Shown here piece by piece: positions 26,725 through 36,218 of a stretch of DNA of 64,000 bases (positions are counted from its first letter, which is position 1; every line of letters starts with the position of its first letter). The translations under genes and the position numbers were made by a program. The notes under the pieces were generated by a model that worked only from the letters and a program-made list of their open reading frames with translations, was not told where the DNA came from and ran no database searches. The stretch is from assembly GCA_017465475.1 (NCBI GenBank), contig JAFTWC010000038.1, positions 1-64,000 on the forward strand, read 5' to 3'. The DNA is from Lachnospiraceae bacterium (GTDB taxonomy: Bacteria; Bacillota; Clostridia; Lachnospirales; Lachnospiraceae).

Positions 26725-27863
26725 TATTCTTCCCCTTTCTCTACTTCAACCGAACTTTCTAATAAAAATTCCAACGCAGACTCCATTAACATAGACTGAC
26801 GTAAGGATTTCTCATCCTGAACGTCCAAAACCTCCTCTACCGTCACGCCCATGCTGTTTGCGTATTCTGCCAATTTCAAATTATATGCTTCCTCGGACAG
26901 TTCCATATTCTCTGCCTTTGCCACACAGTATAACACCACTCTGTCCTGCTCATAACGACGAATCTGGTGTTCCACCAATTCCCATAACATCTCGCTGGTT
27001 TCCGCGCCGTACACTTCCTCAAACTGAGCAACACTCTCACAACCGTACATCAATGCATAGTACTCTTTTTCCAACTCAAATGCCGCGGTAATATACTCTT
27101 CGTTTAACTTTCCAAAGGTTGCATTCTTTACAAGGAAATCCATAACGGTGGTATATCTTCTTTCCTCAGACAGAAATCCTCTGGAATAATCACGAAAATC
27201 CTTCGTGGTGGTATACTCTCCGGATGTAATCTTAGTTACAAACTCATCATTAAACTCCGGAAGCACCTGTGCCGCCACGGAATTAATCTTTACTACAAAC
27301 ATAACATCCTTACCGGCTTTATCGGTAGCATGATAATTTTCCGGAAACTTCAGATTTAATGTTACGGTATCACCTTTCTTTGCACCAACCAAGCCGGATT
27401 CAAACCCTTCGATAAAGTTAGCGTAACCTACCTCCATCTCAAATCCGATGTCCGAGCCACCCTCAAAGGTAACACCATCCATATATCCGGTGTAGTCGAT
27501 AATAGCAATATCGCCAAGCTCGATAGCGCCGTCTTTCAACTCTCTGTCCTTGTTATTTTCCAACACTTCCTGTACGTAAGCGTCGACATCTTCCTCTGTC
27601 ACCTTTTCCACTTCAATCGCATTATAACCTTCCGGTAAAACAGTGGATTCTACATAATCATCATAATCCGTAACCGGAAGTTCTTCTTCCATTTTCTGAA
27701 TCGCCGACGGTGTTGCGGTTGCTTCCGGAGTTGTTGTCGGAACTTCCGGGCCTGCTACCGGAGTCGGAGTTGCATTGCTTACCGTTTGATTCGCATTGTT
27801 ACACGCACACAGTGCCATACTCATTGCCACGCAAACCGCAGCAGTGTACCATCTTTTTTTCAT
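26724..27863 (-). CDS. Trigger-factor-like FKBP peptidyl-prolyl isomerase lipoprotein
   Basis: 379 residues. Lipoprotein signal ([21 protein letters not shown], lipobox LCAC), then a Thr/Pro-rich linker (about 25-55). An FKBP domain (about 100-195) has [32 protein letters not shown] and [12 protein letters not shown]. The rest is a helical trigger-factor C-terminal arm. It should assist folding of secreted proteins on the outside of the membrane, like PrsA in role. Start follows AAAGAGGA. Its coupling to argF by a TAATG overlap is odd because the functions are unrelated. Confidence 0.88.
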   Translation of the reverse strand: MKKRWYTAAVCVAMSMALCACNNANQTVSNATPTPVAGPEVPTTTPEATATPSAIQKMEEELPVTDYDDYVESTVLPEGYNAIEVEKVTEEDVDAYVQEVLENNKDRELKDGAIELGDIAIIDYTGYMDGVTFEGGSDIGFEMEVGYANFIEGFESGLVGAKKGDTVTLNLKFPENYHATDKAGKDVMFVVKINSVAAQVLPEFNDEFVTKITSGEYTTTKDFRDYSRGFLSEERRYTTVMDFLVKNATFGKLNEEYITAAFELEKEYYALMYGCESVAQFEEVYGAETSEMLWELVEHQIRRYEQDRVVLYCVAKAENMELSEEAYNLKLAEYANSMGVTVEEVLDVQDEKSLRQSMLMESALEFLLESSVEVEKGEE

Positions 27864-27901
27864 ACTTTATTCCTCTTTCCTTTTTTTACTCATATAAAGC
27901 G

Positions 27902-27938
27902 AAAAGCGTGCTCCCGCTTAGAGGAAACACGCTTTATA
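27902..27938 (-). terminator. Terminator of spoVAD-spoVAE
   Basis: Minus strand AAAGCGTG ... CACGCTTT hairpin with inner TCC/GGA pairs, followed by TCGCTTTAT. The T-run is short. Confidence 0.6.
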
Positions 27939-28002
27939 GTATACCATGCCACAGCAAAAAAGGCAAGCAAAACACCGCGAAAAAGCCCAGTTCACCAATT
28001 TT

Positions 28003-28362
28003 TCACGAATCCTTCATTTTTGACTTAAAGAGTAGAGATGCAAAATACCCAAATACAAGTGCACCGCTGATTCCTACGGCCGATGCGGTAAAACCGCCTT
28101 TAAATATTCCTAAAAATCCGCTTTCATCCACTGCTTTTTTCACACCTTCAAACAGTGTATGACCGAATCCCAATAACGGAACGGATGCTCCCGCGCCTGC
28201 CCATTCTTTAAAAGGTGTGTACACCCCGATGGCACTAAGCACCGCCCCACTGCACACCAGCAGAACCATAATTCGTCCCGGTTGCAGTTTCGTCTGATCC
28301 ATCAACACCTGTACCCCTGCGCAAATTGCACCGCCCACTACAAATGCAAGTACATATTCCAT
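28003..28362 (-). CDS. spoVAE: Stage V sporulation protein AE
   Basis: 119 residues with three or four hydrophobic helices (VLAFVVGGAICAGVQVL; IMVLLVCSGAVLSAI; SAVGISGALVFGYFASLLF) and the conserved GAGASVPLLGFGHTL segment shared with SpoVAC. Part of the SpoVA channel in the inner spore membrane that takes up Ca-dipicolinate during sporulation and releases it on germination. It begins 1 base after the spoVAD stop. It corresponds to SpoVAEb of Bacillus. Confidence 0.92.
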   Translation of the reverse strand: MEYVLAFVVGGAICAGVQVLMDQTKLQPGRIMVLLVCSGAVLSAIGVYTPFKEWAGAGASVPLLGFGHTLFEGVKKAVDESGFLGIFKGGFTASAVGISGALVFGYFASLLFKSKMKDS

Positions 28363-28363
28363 C

Positions 28364-29458
28364 TTACGCTACCCCCTCTCTCCGTTCCAAAATAATGGCA
28401 TGGGCCACTCCCGGAATGCTGCTGCCTTCATTGGCACTGACCGGTGAAAGCAATGCTCCCGTGGGCACAAACAAAATCCGCTTCCATTCTCCCTCATAAA
28501 GCTTATCAAGAAGATATCCCGCCAACGTCACAGCACTGCATCCGCAACCGGACCCTCCGGAATGGGTATCCTGCAATTCATTATCGTAAATCAACAACCC
28601 GCAATCATCCTGCACCGGTTCTACCCGGTACCCTTCCTGGCCCATTAAATCCGCAAATATCTTCGCACCGACAGCCCCCAAATCGCCGGTAATGATTTTA
28701 TCATAATCCTCCGGTGTTCTGTGAAAGTCCCGCAAATGGGTGGCAACCACTTTAGAAGCTGCCGGAGCCATGCAAGCCCCCATATTGGCTTTATCTTTCA
28801 CTCCAAAGTCTGTCACTCGCCCCACCGTACCGCCGGCAATCACAACTTCCACACCGGATTTTGCGGAACCGGCATGTGGCCCTGTTTTCTCCTCTCTCTG
28901 AGCTCTGCACCGTTCCAGTGCCGTCCTGTTTCCCACCACCAACGCACCGCTTCCCGTCACAGTCCAGGTTGCCGCAAGAGGTCTCTGGTTTCCGTACCCC
29001 AAAGGAAACCGGAATTCTTTTTCCGCACTGGCAAAATGGCTGGATGTAACCGCTTCCGTACAATCTGCAAATCCCCCCGCCACCATCATAGAAGCCAACA
29101 AAAGACTTTCACCCATAGTCGAACAAGCTCCGTATACACCTAAAAAAGGAATCGGTAATTCCCCTGCGCCAAAGGAACTGGCAAGGAGCTGTCCCAACAA
29201 ATCTCCTGCAAACAACATCCGAATTTGTTTCGGCGTCAAGCCTGCTTTTTTGATTGCCCGGGCCGCAGCCAGTTGCATCATTCTGCTTTCCGCATCATTC
29301 CAGTTTTCCCCGCCGAACATATCCGTATCGTCAATCACATCAAAGAAGGAACGAAGCGGTCCCTCGCCTTCTTTTTTTCCAACAACTGCCGCCCGGCCAA
29401 GCACATATACATCTTCCGTAAAACAAACACTTTGGGCCCCAACTATTTTTTCACTCAT
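28364..29458 (-). CDS. spoVAD: Stage V sporulation protein AD
   Basis: 364 residues with a thiolase-like fold without thiolase function. In Bacillus SpoVAD binds dipicolinic acid directly and sits on the outer face of the inner spore membrane. Typical segments: LPIPFLGVYGACSTMGESL (about 121-139), CTEAVTSSHFASAEKEFRFP, LAATWTVTGSGALVVG, ITGDLGAVG, and DTHSGGSGCGCSAV near 310. Start codon follows AAAGGCGG. It is separated from spoVAC, which lies at 41.5 kb behind sigF. A partial sigma-G-like sequence (GAATA-N18-AATACTG) lies in the leader. Confidence 0.95.
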   Translation of the reverse strand: MSEKIVGAQSVCFTEDVYVLGRAAVVGKKEGEGPLRSFFDVIDDTDMFGGENWNDAESRMMQLAAARAIKKAGLTPKQIRMLFAGDLLGQLLASSFGAGELPIPFLGVYGACSTMGESLLLASMMVAGGFADCTEAVTSSHFASAEKEFRFPLGYGNQRPLAATWTVTGSGALVVGNRTALERCRAQREEKTGPHAGSAKSGVEVVIAGGTVGRVTDFGVKDKANMGACMAPAASKVVATHLRDFHRTPEDYDKIITGDLGAVGAKIFADLMGQEGYRVEPVQDDCGLLIYDNELQDTHSGGSGCGCSAVTLAGYLLDKLYEGEWKRILFVPTGALLSPVSANEGSSIPGVAHAIILERREGVA

Positions 29459-29522
29459 CTTGTTGCCGCCTTTCTTTTTTCCTTTGCCACAGTATTTGCC
29501 CTTTTACGGTTTTTTATTCTTC

Positions 29523-29555
29523 AAAAAAAGGCTTCTCTTGATTCGAGAAGCCTTT
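29523..29555 (-). terminator. Terminator of the pdxK-ECF operon
   Basis: Minus strand AAAGGCTTCTC / GAGAAGCCTTT hairpin (to 29555) with a seven-base T-run. Confidence 0.88.
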
Positions 29556-29564
29556 CCTTACTTA

Positions 29565-30071
29565 TTACAAATATCGTTTTATTTTTATTTTATCCGTTAT
29601 GATGGCTAAAATAACAAATATGACAGCACTGCATACCGACTGCATAATGTTTCCCGGAATTTCAGTAACAGGAGAAGCAAAGCTTCCTGCAAGGAACGCA
29701 CCGTATAAGTAATAGCCGCCCACGCACAGTGCCGCTGCCGGCAGTAAGGCAAGCAGATTACGACCGCTACAGATATGTTTCCCTTTTCTACTGAAACAAA
29801 GTACCATCAGTGCCTTTATCACAGCAGATCCCGGTGCCCAGATCGCATATCCTGTCAGACAATCTGCCAAAAGTGCACCTCCCGCGCCCACAAACAACGC
29901 ATACGGAAGCGGCAGAATACAAGAGGCAAAGCAAATAAACCCATCCCCTAAATGTACATATCCCGTAGCACTGGGTACTTGAAGATACGCCGTGAACACA
30001 AATACCAATGCTGTCAACACCCCGGCAAGACACATATATTTTATTTTTCTGTTTTTTTCATTATTCACCAT
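29565..30071 (-). CDS. ECF transporter S component, probably for a B6 vitamer
   Basis: 168 residues from the ATG at 30071 (AGGA just upstream); the longer frame runs through the kinase gene. Five or six hydrophobic helices with the S-component pattern YVHLGDGFICFASCILPLPYALFVGAGGALLADCLTGY, and a charged C-terminus KIKIKRYL. ECF S components bind a vitamin and dock with a shared energising module encoded elsewhere. Because the gene overlaps the pyridoxal kinase gene by 11 bases and faces a MocR regulator, the substrate is probably pyridoxine or pyridoxal (inference). Confidence 0.82.
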   Translation of the reverse strand: MVNNEKNRKIKYMCLAGVLTALVFVFTAYLQVPSATGYVHLGDGFICFASCILPLPYALFVGAGGALLADCLTGYAIWAPGSAVIKALMVLCFSRKGKHICSGRNLLALLPAAALCVGGYYLYGAFLAGSFASPVTEIPGNIMQSVCSAVIFVILAIITDKIKIKRYL

Positions 30072-30912
30072 TTTCCTGTACATCCTTTCCGATTTCAGAT
30101 AAAAACTCTTCAAAGCATATTCCGTCCGTAGCAGGAATCTCCAGTTCCACTGCCCGGCCCAACACCTTTGCAATAAATACCGCCGCATGGCGCACAGAAG
30201 CAAGAAAATCCACACCGTTTACCGCATCCGCTGCTATAATAGACGAAAACACATCTCCTGTGCCTGCGCGGCACGGTCCGATTTTCGGTCCCGACACCTC
30301 CACCGGTAACTTTCCCTCTTCATACACGAAATTAATCAATCGTCCTTTCCGTTCCAACCCGGAAATTACAATCTTTTTGGGTCCCAAAAGACTCAATTTC
30401 GCACATAAGTCCGTTAATTCCGGTGTATTCATATCCCGCCGATAGGTCGTATTCGTCAAAATACATGCTTCCGTCAGATTCGGTGTCAATATATCCGCAT
30501 AAGGAAGCAATTCTTTCATCTGGTCTGCCAGTTCCGACGAATACGTGGCATAAAGCTTTCCCTCATCCCCCATCACCGGATCCACCACCGTAACCGTATT
30601 TTCCCGTTTGAATTTCGCCAAAAAATTGCGAACAATCCGTGTTTGTTCCGGCGACCCTAAAAAACCCGTCAGAATTCCGTCAAACATCAATCCCAGTTTC
30701 TCCCACTCGTTCATATAGGCTTCCATATGCTTGGTATAGTCCGTAAAAAAGAAACTGTCATATGCGGTATGATTGGAAAAAATCGAAGTCGGTACAGGAC
30801 AACACTGCACCCGGAGTGCTGAAATAATCGGCAAAGATACGGTTAGGGAACAACGTCCGAACCCGCAAAAATCATTGATTACTGCTATTTTTTTCTGCTG
30901 ATTATGTGTCAT
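30061..30912 (-). CDS. pdxK: Pyridoxal/pyridoxine kinase
   Basis: Phosphorylates vitamin B6 vitamers using ATP (salvage to PLP). 283 residues of the ribokinase family. N-terminal VINDFCGFGRCSL (11-23) matches the substrate loop of B6 kinases, VVDPVMGDEG lies near 109-118, LTPNLTEA near 142, and the anion-hole GTGDVFSS near 227-234. Start follows AAGGAGG. First gene of an operon with an ECF S component; the divergent MocR gene 92 bases away is the likely regulator. Confidence 0.9.
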   Translation of the reverse strand: MTHNQQKKIAVINDFCGFGRCSLTVSLPIISALRVQCCPVPTSIFSNHTAYDSFFFTDYTKHMEAYMNEWEKLGLMFDGILTGFLGSPEQTRIVRNFLAKFKRENTVTVVDPVMGDEGKLYATYSSELADQMKELLPYADILTPNLTEACILTNTTYRRDMNTPELTDLCAKLSLLGPKKIVISGLERKGRLINFVYEEGKLPVEVSGPKIGPCRAGTGDVFSSIIAADAVNGVDFLASVRHAAVFIAKVLGRAVELEIPATDGICFEEFLSEIGKDVQENGE

Positions 30913-31004
30913 CTTGTTTTCCTCCTTGCATTTTTACCAAACTCAGTATATACTTATTTTGATAATACAATAATAGTCAGAATAGGAGAATTTTATAATA
31001 CCAG

Positions 31005-32162
31005 ATGAAATACGCAATCAAAAAAACAGACGATGCTCCTGCCTATCTTCAACTTTACAAACAGGTACGGGATGATATTATCCAAGGTGTATATCCCTTT
31101 GGCAAAAAGCTGCCTTCCAAACGACTGATTGCTGCCGAAACCGGTATCAGCACGGTTACGGTAGAGCATTCCTATGCCCTTTTGTGCGAGGAAGGATATA
31201 TCGAATCAAGAGAACGTAGCGGGTACTTTGTTTGTTTCCGTACAGAAGACGGTTTCTCTCCGGCAGAGGATTTCCTTCTTTTGTCTCCTTCTGCTTCCCT
31301 CCGATCCCTTTCGCCTTTCCCGGACACTTCTCATGCTTCTTCCGAACCTGCTCCCTCCGATTTTCTGCACACCGCCTCTCCTTCCGCGGAGTTTCCCTTT
31401 TCCGTCCTTGCAAAAACCATGCGAAGTGTATTAAATGACTATGAAGAGGGAATCCTTGAACGCAGTCCGAATTGCGGTTGTACGGAACTGCGGAATGCAC
31501 TTCGTCGCTACCTCCTGCGCAGTCGAGGCATCCTTGCGGATACATCCCAAATCATTATCGGGTCCGGTTCCGAATACCTGTACAGCTTGATTGTGGAGCT
31601 TCTCGGCAGAGACAAGCTATATGCGCTGGAATCCCCTTCCTACAAAAAAATCGAACAGGTCTATCATGGGGCAGCGGCGCAATATACCATGCTTCCTTTA
31701 GGCACCGACGGTATCGAAAGTTCTGCCCTGCGTGAGTGCGCAGCCGATGTTCTGCACATTTCTCCTTACCGCAGCTTTCCCAGCGGTGTAACCGCTTCCG
31801 CCTCCAAACGTCATGAATACATGCGTTGGGCAGCAAAAAAGCAACGCTATTTGGTAGAGGATGATTTCGAATCCGAGTTTACCGTATCCAAAAAGCCGGA
31901 AGAAACCCTGTTCTCCCATAGTCCGGATGACAATGTGATTTATATGAATACATTTTCCAAAACCATTTCTCCCTCTCTCCGCGTAGGATATATGGTTTTA
32001 CCCAAGCACCTGGTTCCCGTATTTGAAGAAAAGCTTGGCTTTTACTCCTGTACGGTTCCCACCTATATGCAGTACGTATTAGCCAAGCTATTAAACAACG
32101 GGGATTTTGAACGACATATCAACCGGGTGCGCCGTAAAAAAAGAAAAGAACAGCAGGAATAG
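31005..32162 (+). CDS. MocR/PdxR-type regulator, short C-terminus
   Basis: 385 residues. A GntR-type winged helix (about 10-75: APAYLQLYKQVRDDIIQG, KLPSKRLIAAETGISTVTV) is joined by a Ser/Pro-rich linker to an aminotransferase class I-like domain. PLP motifs are present: GSGSEYL, DDFESEF, and NTFSKTISPSLRVGY with the Schiff-base Lys. The protein stops just after ERHINRVRR, where MocR proteins usually continue for about 90 residues. The last ten residues (KKRKEQQE region) are encoded by the T-run and stem of the neighbour's terminator, so the gene seems cut by rearrangement. The ribosome site is poor. Likely controls the divergent B6 genes. Confidence 0.85.
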   Translation: MKYAIKKTDDAPAYLQLYKQVRDDIIQGVYPFGKKLPSKRLIAAETGISTVTVEHSYALLCEEGYIESRERSGYFVCFRTEDGFSPAEDFLLLSPSASLRSLSPFPDTSHASSEPAPSDFLHTASPSAEFPFSVLAKTMRSVLNDYEEGILERSPNCGCTELRNALRRYLLRSRGILADTSQIIIGSGSEYLYSLIVELLGRDKLYALESPSYKKIEQVYHGAAAQYTMLPLGTDGIESSALRECAADVLHISPYRSFPSGVTASASKRHEYMRWAAKKQRYLVEDDFESEFTVSKKPEETLFSHSPDDNVIYMNTFSKTISPSLRVGYMVLPKHLVPVFEEKLGFYSCTVPTYMQYVLAKLLNNGDFERHINRVRRKKRKEQQE

Positions 32163-32184
32163 GGGTTCACCCTTCCTGCTGTTC
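32135..32184 (-). terminator. Terminator of the MATE gene, inside the MocR 3' end
   Basis: Minus strand GAACAGCAGGAA / TTCCTGCTGTTC (12-bp perfect arms, 32148-32184) followed by TTTTCTTTTTTT. The plus strand of this element encodes the final residues and stop codon of the MocR gene. Confidence 0.88.
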
Positions 32185-32205
32185 CCAATATCAGCTTTTC
32201 TTCTG

Positions 32206-33570
32206 TTAGCTGCGCCGTACAATGGCCTTGCCCTTCCACTTTCCGCGACGCCAACGTACAAACATAATAATTCCCCGAAGGCACTCATCCGCAGCAGTTC
32301 CCATGAATACGCCGCCGATACCAAAGGCCAGTGTCACACCAAACGTATGTCCCACAATAACACCGCAGCCCCACATACTGAGAAGCCCCATCAGTACCGG
32401 GAACAAAACATCTCCCGCTGCTTTCATACTTCCGATCACAACCAGGTTTGTAGTACGCCCGATTTCAAGTATAATACCTACTGCCAATACCTGTCTTACA
32501 AGCGGCACCACATCCGGATTTGATGTGAAAATTTTCAATGTCCACGGACAAATCAAAAGATTTAATGTTGCGATTCCTACAGCCACCGGAAGAGATGTCC
32601 AAAGAGTTTTCATAACACGCTTATCTGCCGCATCCTCTCTTCCTGCACCTACCAAATGTCCCGTAACAATCTGTGTTGCCTGGGCAAGGGCATTGGAAAA
32701 CACAACAGAAAATGACATTAATGTATTACTGTACACCTTTGCATTGGCTGCCAGTTCCCCCATGGGATTAATAAAGGAAAGTAACACCAACTGATACATA
32801 GAGTAGGCCAGGTTCTCTCCGGCAGACGGTATTCCGATTTTTAACATACGGAGTAAAATCTGCTTCGGGAACGGATTCAAAGTACGCAAGGATATCTTAC
32901 CGATTTTATATCGGAAGAAAATAAACAATGCCACACTTAATGCAATGGCACGAGCCGTCACGGTAGAAATCGCAACACCGGCCACTCCCAGATTCAGGAA
33001 CTTCAACGGTCCGTATAAGAACAACCAGTTTCCGACTATATTCACCAGATTAACCGTCAAAGAAATAAACATACCTACTCTGGTATACCCGTGACAGCGA
33101 AGAATCTGTACCATAACATTGTAGCCTGCCTGCAAAAACAGAAAACCGCCTACAATGGCCATATAGGTTCCCGCGTCCTCTACCTGCACCGCACTTACTT
33201 TTAATGCCTTTAAAAAGACATCCCGGAACAAAAACACAACAGCAGAAAGAACCAATCCCAAAACCAGATTAAATACCACTGCCAATGTATATATCTGATT
33301 CATATTCTCTGTTTTCTTCGCACCAAGATACTGTGCCACAACAACTCCCGTTGCTCCGGCAATGACGTTAAACATAATAATAAACAGAAACATCATCTGG
33401 TTGGCATTTCCTACCGCACCTACCGAATTTTCAGAGTAACGGCTTAACATCACGGTATCCACATTGCTTAACAGAATATTCAACAACAATTCCACAAAAA
33501 TCGGTCCCGCCAACAATAGCATGGACGTCTTTTCGTTAATTTCCATTGTTCTTTGTTTTCCCGGTTTCAT
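32206..33570 (-). CDS. MATE-family efflux transporter
   Basis: 454 residues with about 12 membrane helices. The N-terminal half begins LLLAGPIFVELLLNILLSNVDTVMLSRYSENSVGAVG, the usual MATE opening, with matching motifs after the middle loop (LRMLKIGIPSAGENLAYSMYQ). MATE proteins export cationic drugs or metabolites using sodium or proton gradients; substrate unknown. Start at 33570 after AAGGAG. Single gene with a terminator that reaches into the convergent MocR gene. Confidence 0.92.
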   Translation of the reverse strand: MKPGKQRTMEINEKTSMLLLAGPIFVELLLNILLSNVDTVMLSRYSENSVGAVGNANQMMFLFIIMFNVIAGATGVVVAQYLGAKKTENMNQIYTLAVVFNLVLGLVLSAVVFLFRDVFLKALKVSAVQVEDAGTYMAIVGGFLFLQAGYNVMVQILRCHGYTRVGMFISLTVNLVNIVGNWLFLYGPLKFLNLGVAGVAISTVTARAIALSVALFIFFRYKIGKISLRTLNPFPKQILLRMLKIGIPSAGENLAYSMYQLVLLSFINPMGELAANAKVYSNTLMSFSVVFSNALAQATQIVTGHLVGAGREDAADKRVMKTLWTSLPVAVGIATLNLLICPWTLKIFTSNPDVVPLVRQVLAVGIILEIGRTTNLVVIGSMKAAGDVLFPVLMGLLSMWGCGVIVGHTFGVTLAFGIGGVFMGTAADECLRGIIMFVRWRRGKWKGKAIVRRS

Positions 33571-33916
33571 CTACAACTCTCCTTATATTATCACATTTGT
33601 GACTGTCCCATTAACATTATGTACCATGTTGTTTCTGTTACAAAACCCAATCCTCAACCTTCATTCACATTACTATACCGCACTTTTTATTAACTTGCAA
33701 GCAAAAATATGCAAATATTTATATTATGTTCCTTTGTTCATTTTGTTATATCCAGTCTTTTTAAGACTATTTGTACTTTCATTAATAACAAAAACCCGTG
33801 TTAAAAATTCATTTTCTTACACATTATCAATATCTCAAAACAATACATTTCCTCCGTTTTATTATAATATTTCTATATTATCCATACCATATCACGCTCA
33901 TTTTCCCTATTATCTT
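33571..33916. other. AT-rich gap without a gene
   Basis: 346 AT-rich bases between the araC-like gene and the MATE gene. It should hold the MATE promoter, but no clear consensus box was found. A short dyad AGTCTT-TTT-AAGACT lies near 33757-33771 without a T-run. No protein-like frame was found. Confidence 0.5.
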
Positions 33917-34756
33917 CTATTGCATATAGTCTTGTATGGATTGTTCATAGAACGCCTTCTTTCTCCACTCCGTCGGAGAAACACGAAACTGCTTACGAAA
34001 CTGTTTTGAGAATTCCAGCGGGTCCTCATACCCTACACATAATGCTGTTTCTTTGACCGTAGTCTCCTCCTTTTTCAGATATTGCGCCACCGCTTCCATT
34101 TTTAACTTCAATATATACTGCTGCGGACTAAGCCCTTTATGCTCTTTGAATAACCGGCTTAAATAACTCCTGTCTATTCCGGCATACTCAGCCAGTTCCG
34201 CTACACGAAGCTTTTTATGCAGATTCATTCGTATATAGGTCTCACACTTGCGTACATAGTCTTCACCCCGAACTTCCGCCGAAAATCCTCCTCCGTTTTC
34301 TGTCATGGCATGTAGTATTTCCCAGGTTTTTCCCAATAGTGCGGAAAAAGGAGCCTCTTCCGATCTTATGAGCGCAAGCACTGCATTTCCCACCCGCTTT
34401 TCTTTATCACAAATCACAGGACAGTTTCCCGAAAATCCCGATTGCTTCATCAGCCTTTTACACAGTGCGCCTGAGATTTCAAACCAGCGATACTCCCACG
34501 GGTCTTCTTTATCCGCTTCGTAATATGCCATCTGTCCCGGACAAATTAAAAAATATTGTCCGGCCTCAATATCAAAGCGTTTTCCTTCTATAATAAGGTG
34601 CCCTTTCCCTCGATATACATAGTGAATAAAATAGAAATTTCTGATACAAGGCCCGTACCCATATCCGCTGTCACATTCCTGCTCTCCGTACTGCAAAAGA
34701 CAAATATCCTGTAACATCACATCTGTATGGGCATACCACACATGAAAAAGTCCCAT
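33917..34756 (-). CDS. AraC-family regulator
   Basis: 279 residues. The N-terminal cupin-like sensor (about 15-120: FYFIHYVYRGKGHLIIEG, YFLICPGQMAYYEAD, WEYRWFEISG) is followed by two helix-turn-helix motifs (about 185-275: VAELAEYAGIDRSYLSRLFKEHKGLSPQQYIL and VKETALCVGYEDPLEFSKQFRKQFRVSPTEWR). The ATG at 34756 has GGAGGA 8 bases before it; the ATG at 34765 is too close to that site. It is divergent from the alpha-galactosidase gene, so it probably activates it in response to a galactoside. Confidence 0.9.
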   Translation of the reverse strand: MGLFHVWYAHTDVMLQDICLLQYGEQECDSGYGYGPCIRNFYFIHYVYRGKGHLIIEGKRFDIEAGQYFLICPGQMAYYEADKEDPWEYRWFEISGALCKRLMKQSGFSGNCPVICDKEKRVGNAVLALIRSEEAPFSALLGKTWEILHAMTENGGGFSAEVRGEDYVRKCETYIRMNLHKKLRVAELAEYAGIDRSYLSRLFKEHKGLSPQQYILKLKMEAVAQYLKKEETTVKETALCVGYEDPLEFSKQFRKQFRVSPTEWRKKAFYEQSIQDYMQ

Positions 34757-34778
34757 TCTGCACATCCTCCTTTCTTTT

Positions 34779-34808
34779 CATATATCACATTTTCCCATGT
34801 CATGTCAA
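34779..34808 (-). promoter_or_regulatory. Promoter of the araC-like gene
   Basis: Minus-strand TTGACA (34808-34803), 18-base spacer, TATATG (34784-34779). Confidence 0.55.
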
Positions 34809-34878
34809 CATTATGCCATGGCAAATCAAGAGAAAAAGTCTTAGACTTATGATAACAAAACAAACCAGGAGGTTTCTT

Positions 34879-36144
34879 ATGATAGCACAAACACCGCCTA
34901 TGGGCTGGAACAGTTGGGATTGTTACGGAGCTGCCGTAACCGAAGACATTGTAAGAGCAAATGCCGATTTTATGGCAAAAAATTTAAAGCAATACGGATG
35001 GGAATACGTAGTGGTGGACATCCAGTGGTATGAACCTACCGCAAAGAATCACTATTATCACAATTTCACCGAACTTTGCATGGATGAATACTCCCGTCTT
35101 ATGCCGGCGGTTAACCGTTTTCCTTCCGCTGCCAACGGTGCAGGGTTTGCACCGCTTGCAGAGTATGTTCATTCTTTGGGTCTGAAATTCGGCATTCACA
35201 TTATGCGTGGTATTCCGCGTCAGGCAGTACATCAGAACACACCGATTAAAGGCAGCACCATGACTGCAAGACAAATTTCCGCACAGAGCAGTATCTGTGA
35301 CTGGAACACGGATATGTACGGTGTCAACTGCACTACCGAAGGCGGCCAGGCCTATTACAACAGTTTACTTGAGTTGTACGCCTCCTGGGGTGTTGACTTT
35401 ATTAAGGTAGACGATATCTGTCGCGGCTATCCGGTAGCAGAAGTGGAAGCCATCGCAAACGCTATCAAACACTGTGGCAGAGACATTGTCCTTTCCCTTT
35501 CCCCGGGACCGGCTCGTCTTGACATGGCAGAGCATATGAAGCAGCATGCCAACATGTGGCGTATTACCGATGACTTTTGGGACAGATGGGACCTTCTTTA
35601 CAATATGTTCGAACGTGCGGAAAAGTGGTGCATCCACTCCGGTGTCACCAAAACCCACGGTTACTGGCCGGATGCGGATATGCTTCCGATCGGACCGATC
35701 AATCAGGTATACGGCAAAGAAAACCGAACAAAGTTCACAAAGGACGAGCAGATTACCATGTTGACGCTGTGGTGTATCATGCGTTCTCCGCTGATGATCG
35801 GAGGAGACATGACCGGCTTTGACGACTTCACCATGAGTCTGTTAAATAATCCGGAGTTAATCGAAGTGTTACAACACTCCCACTCTGCCCATCCGCTCTT
35901 CCGCAAAAAAACAGAAGCTGCAGAGACCTGTGCCTGGATGTGCACCTATGAAAACGGTGATTTCTGTATTGCTCTCTTTAATCTGGGCGAAACAGAAGCA
36001 GAAGTCAGTGCGGTACTACCGTTTGGCACGAATTATTCTTGCTATGATATTTGGAACAAAACCGAATTTACCGTCACCGACGGCTGTATCAGCCAAAAAC
36101 TTCCTGCTCACGGAGCTGCAATGTATCGCGTAACCAAACTGTAA
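34879..36144 (+). CDS. GH27 alpha-galactosidase-like enzyme
   Basis: 421 residues from the ATG at 34879 (AGGAGG upstream; no signal peptide, so cytoplasmic). The start TPPMGWNSWDCYG is the GH27 signature. VVVDIQWYEP follows near 46-55, then DFIKVDDICRG with the nucleophile Asp (about 175) and WRITDDFWDRW with the acid/base Asp (about 230). The C-terminal 80 residues form the antiparallel beta domain. It probably removes alpha-galactosyl units from imported oligosaccharides such as raffinose or galactomannan pieces. GH27 also includes N-acetylgalactosaminidases and arabinopyranosidases, so the sugar is not certain. Divergent AraC gene is the likely regulator. Confidence 0.9.
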   Translation: MIAQTPPMGWNSWDCYGAAVTEDIVRANADFMAKNLKQYGWEYVVVDIQWYEPTAKNHYYHNFTELCMDEYSRLMPAVNRFPSAANGAGFAPLAEYVHSLGLKFGIHIMRGIPRQAVHQNTPIKGSTMTARQISAQSSICDWNTDMYGVNCTTEGGQAYYNSLLELYASWGVDFIKVDDICRGYPVAEVEAIANAIKHCGRDIVLSLSPGPARLDMAEHMKQHANMWRITDDFWDRWDLLYNMFERAEKWCIHSGVTKTHGYWPDADMLPIGPINQVYGKENRTKFTKDEQITMLTLWCIMRSPLMIGGDMTGFDDFTMSLLNNPELIEVLQHSHSAHPLFRKKTEAAETCAWMCTYENGDFCIALFNLGETEAEVSAVLPFGTNYSCYDIWNKTEFTVTDGCISQKLPAHGAAMYRVTKL

Positions 36145-36162
36145 TATAGTTCCCGCAACAAA

Positions 36163-36216
36163 AGGAGGGTATCGAATGCAAGCCAATGTCTTGCAGGATA
36201 CCCTCCCTTATTTTTC
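36163..36216. terminator. Bidirectional terminator
   Basis: AGGAGGGTATC ... GATACCCTCCCT with inner TGCAAG/CTTGCA stem, then TATTTTT on the plus side. Sits between the convergent GH27 and pyrophosphatase genes. Confidence 0.85.
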
Positions 36217-36218
36217 TG

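Noticed and set aside
31156-31545. 129-codon minus-strand frame inside the MocR gene
   Set aside because: Antisense to the winged-helix and linker region of a recognised regulator, no start signal.
33757-33771. AGTCTT-TTT-AAGACT as a terminator
   Set aside because: Very short stem, no following T-run on either strand, and too far from the stop codon of the AraC gene.
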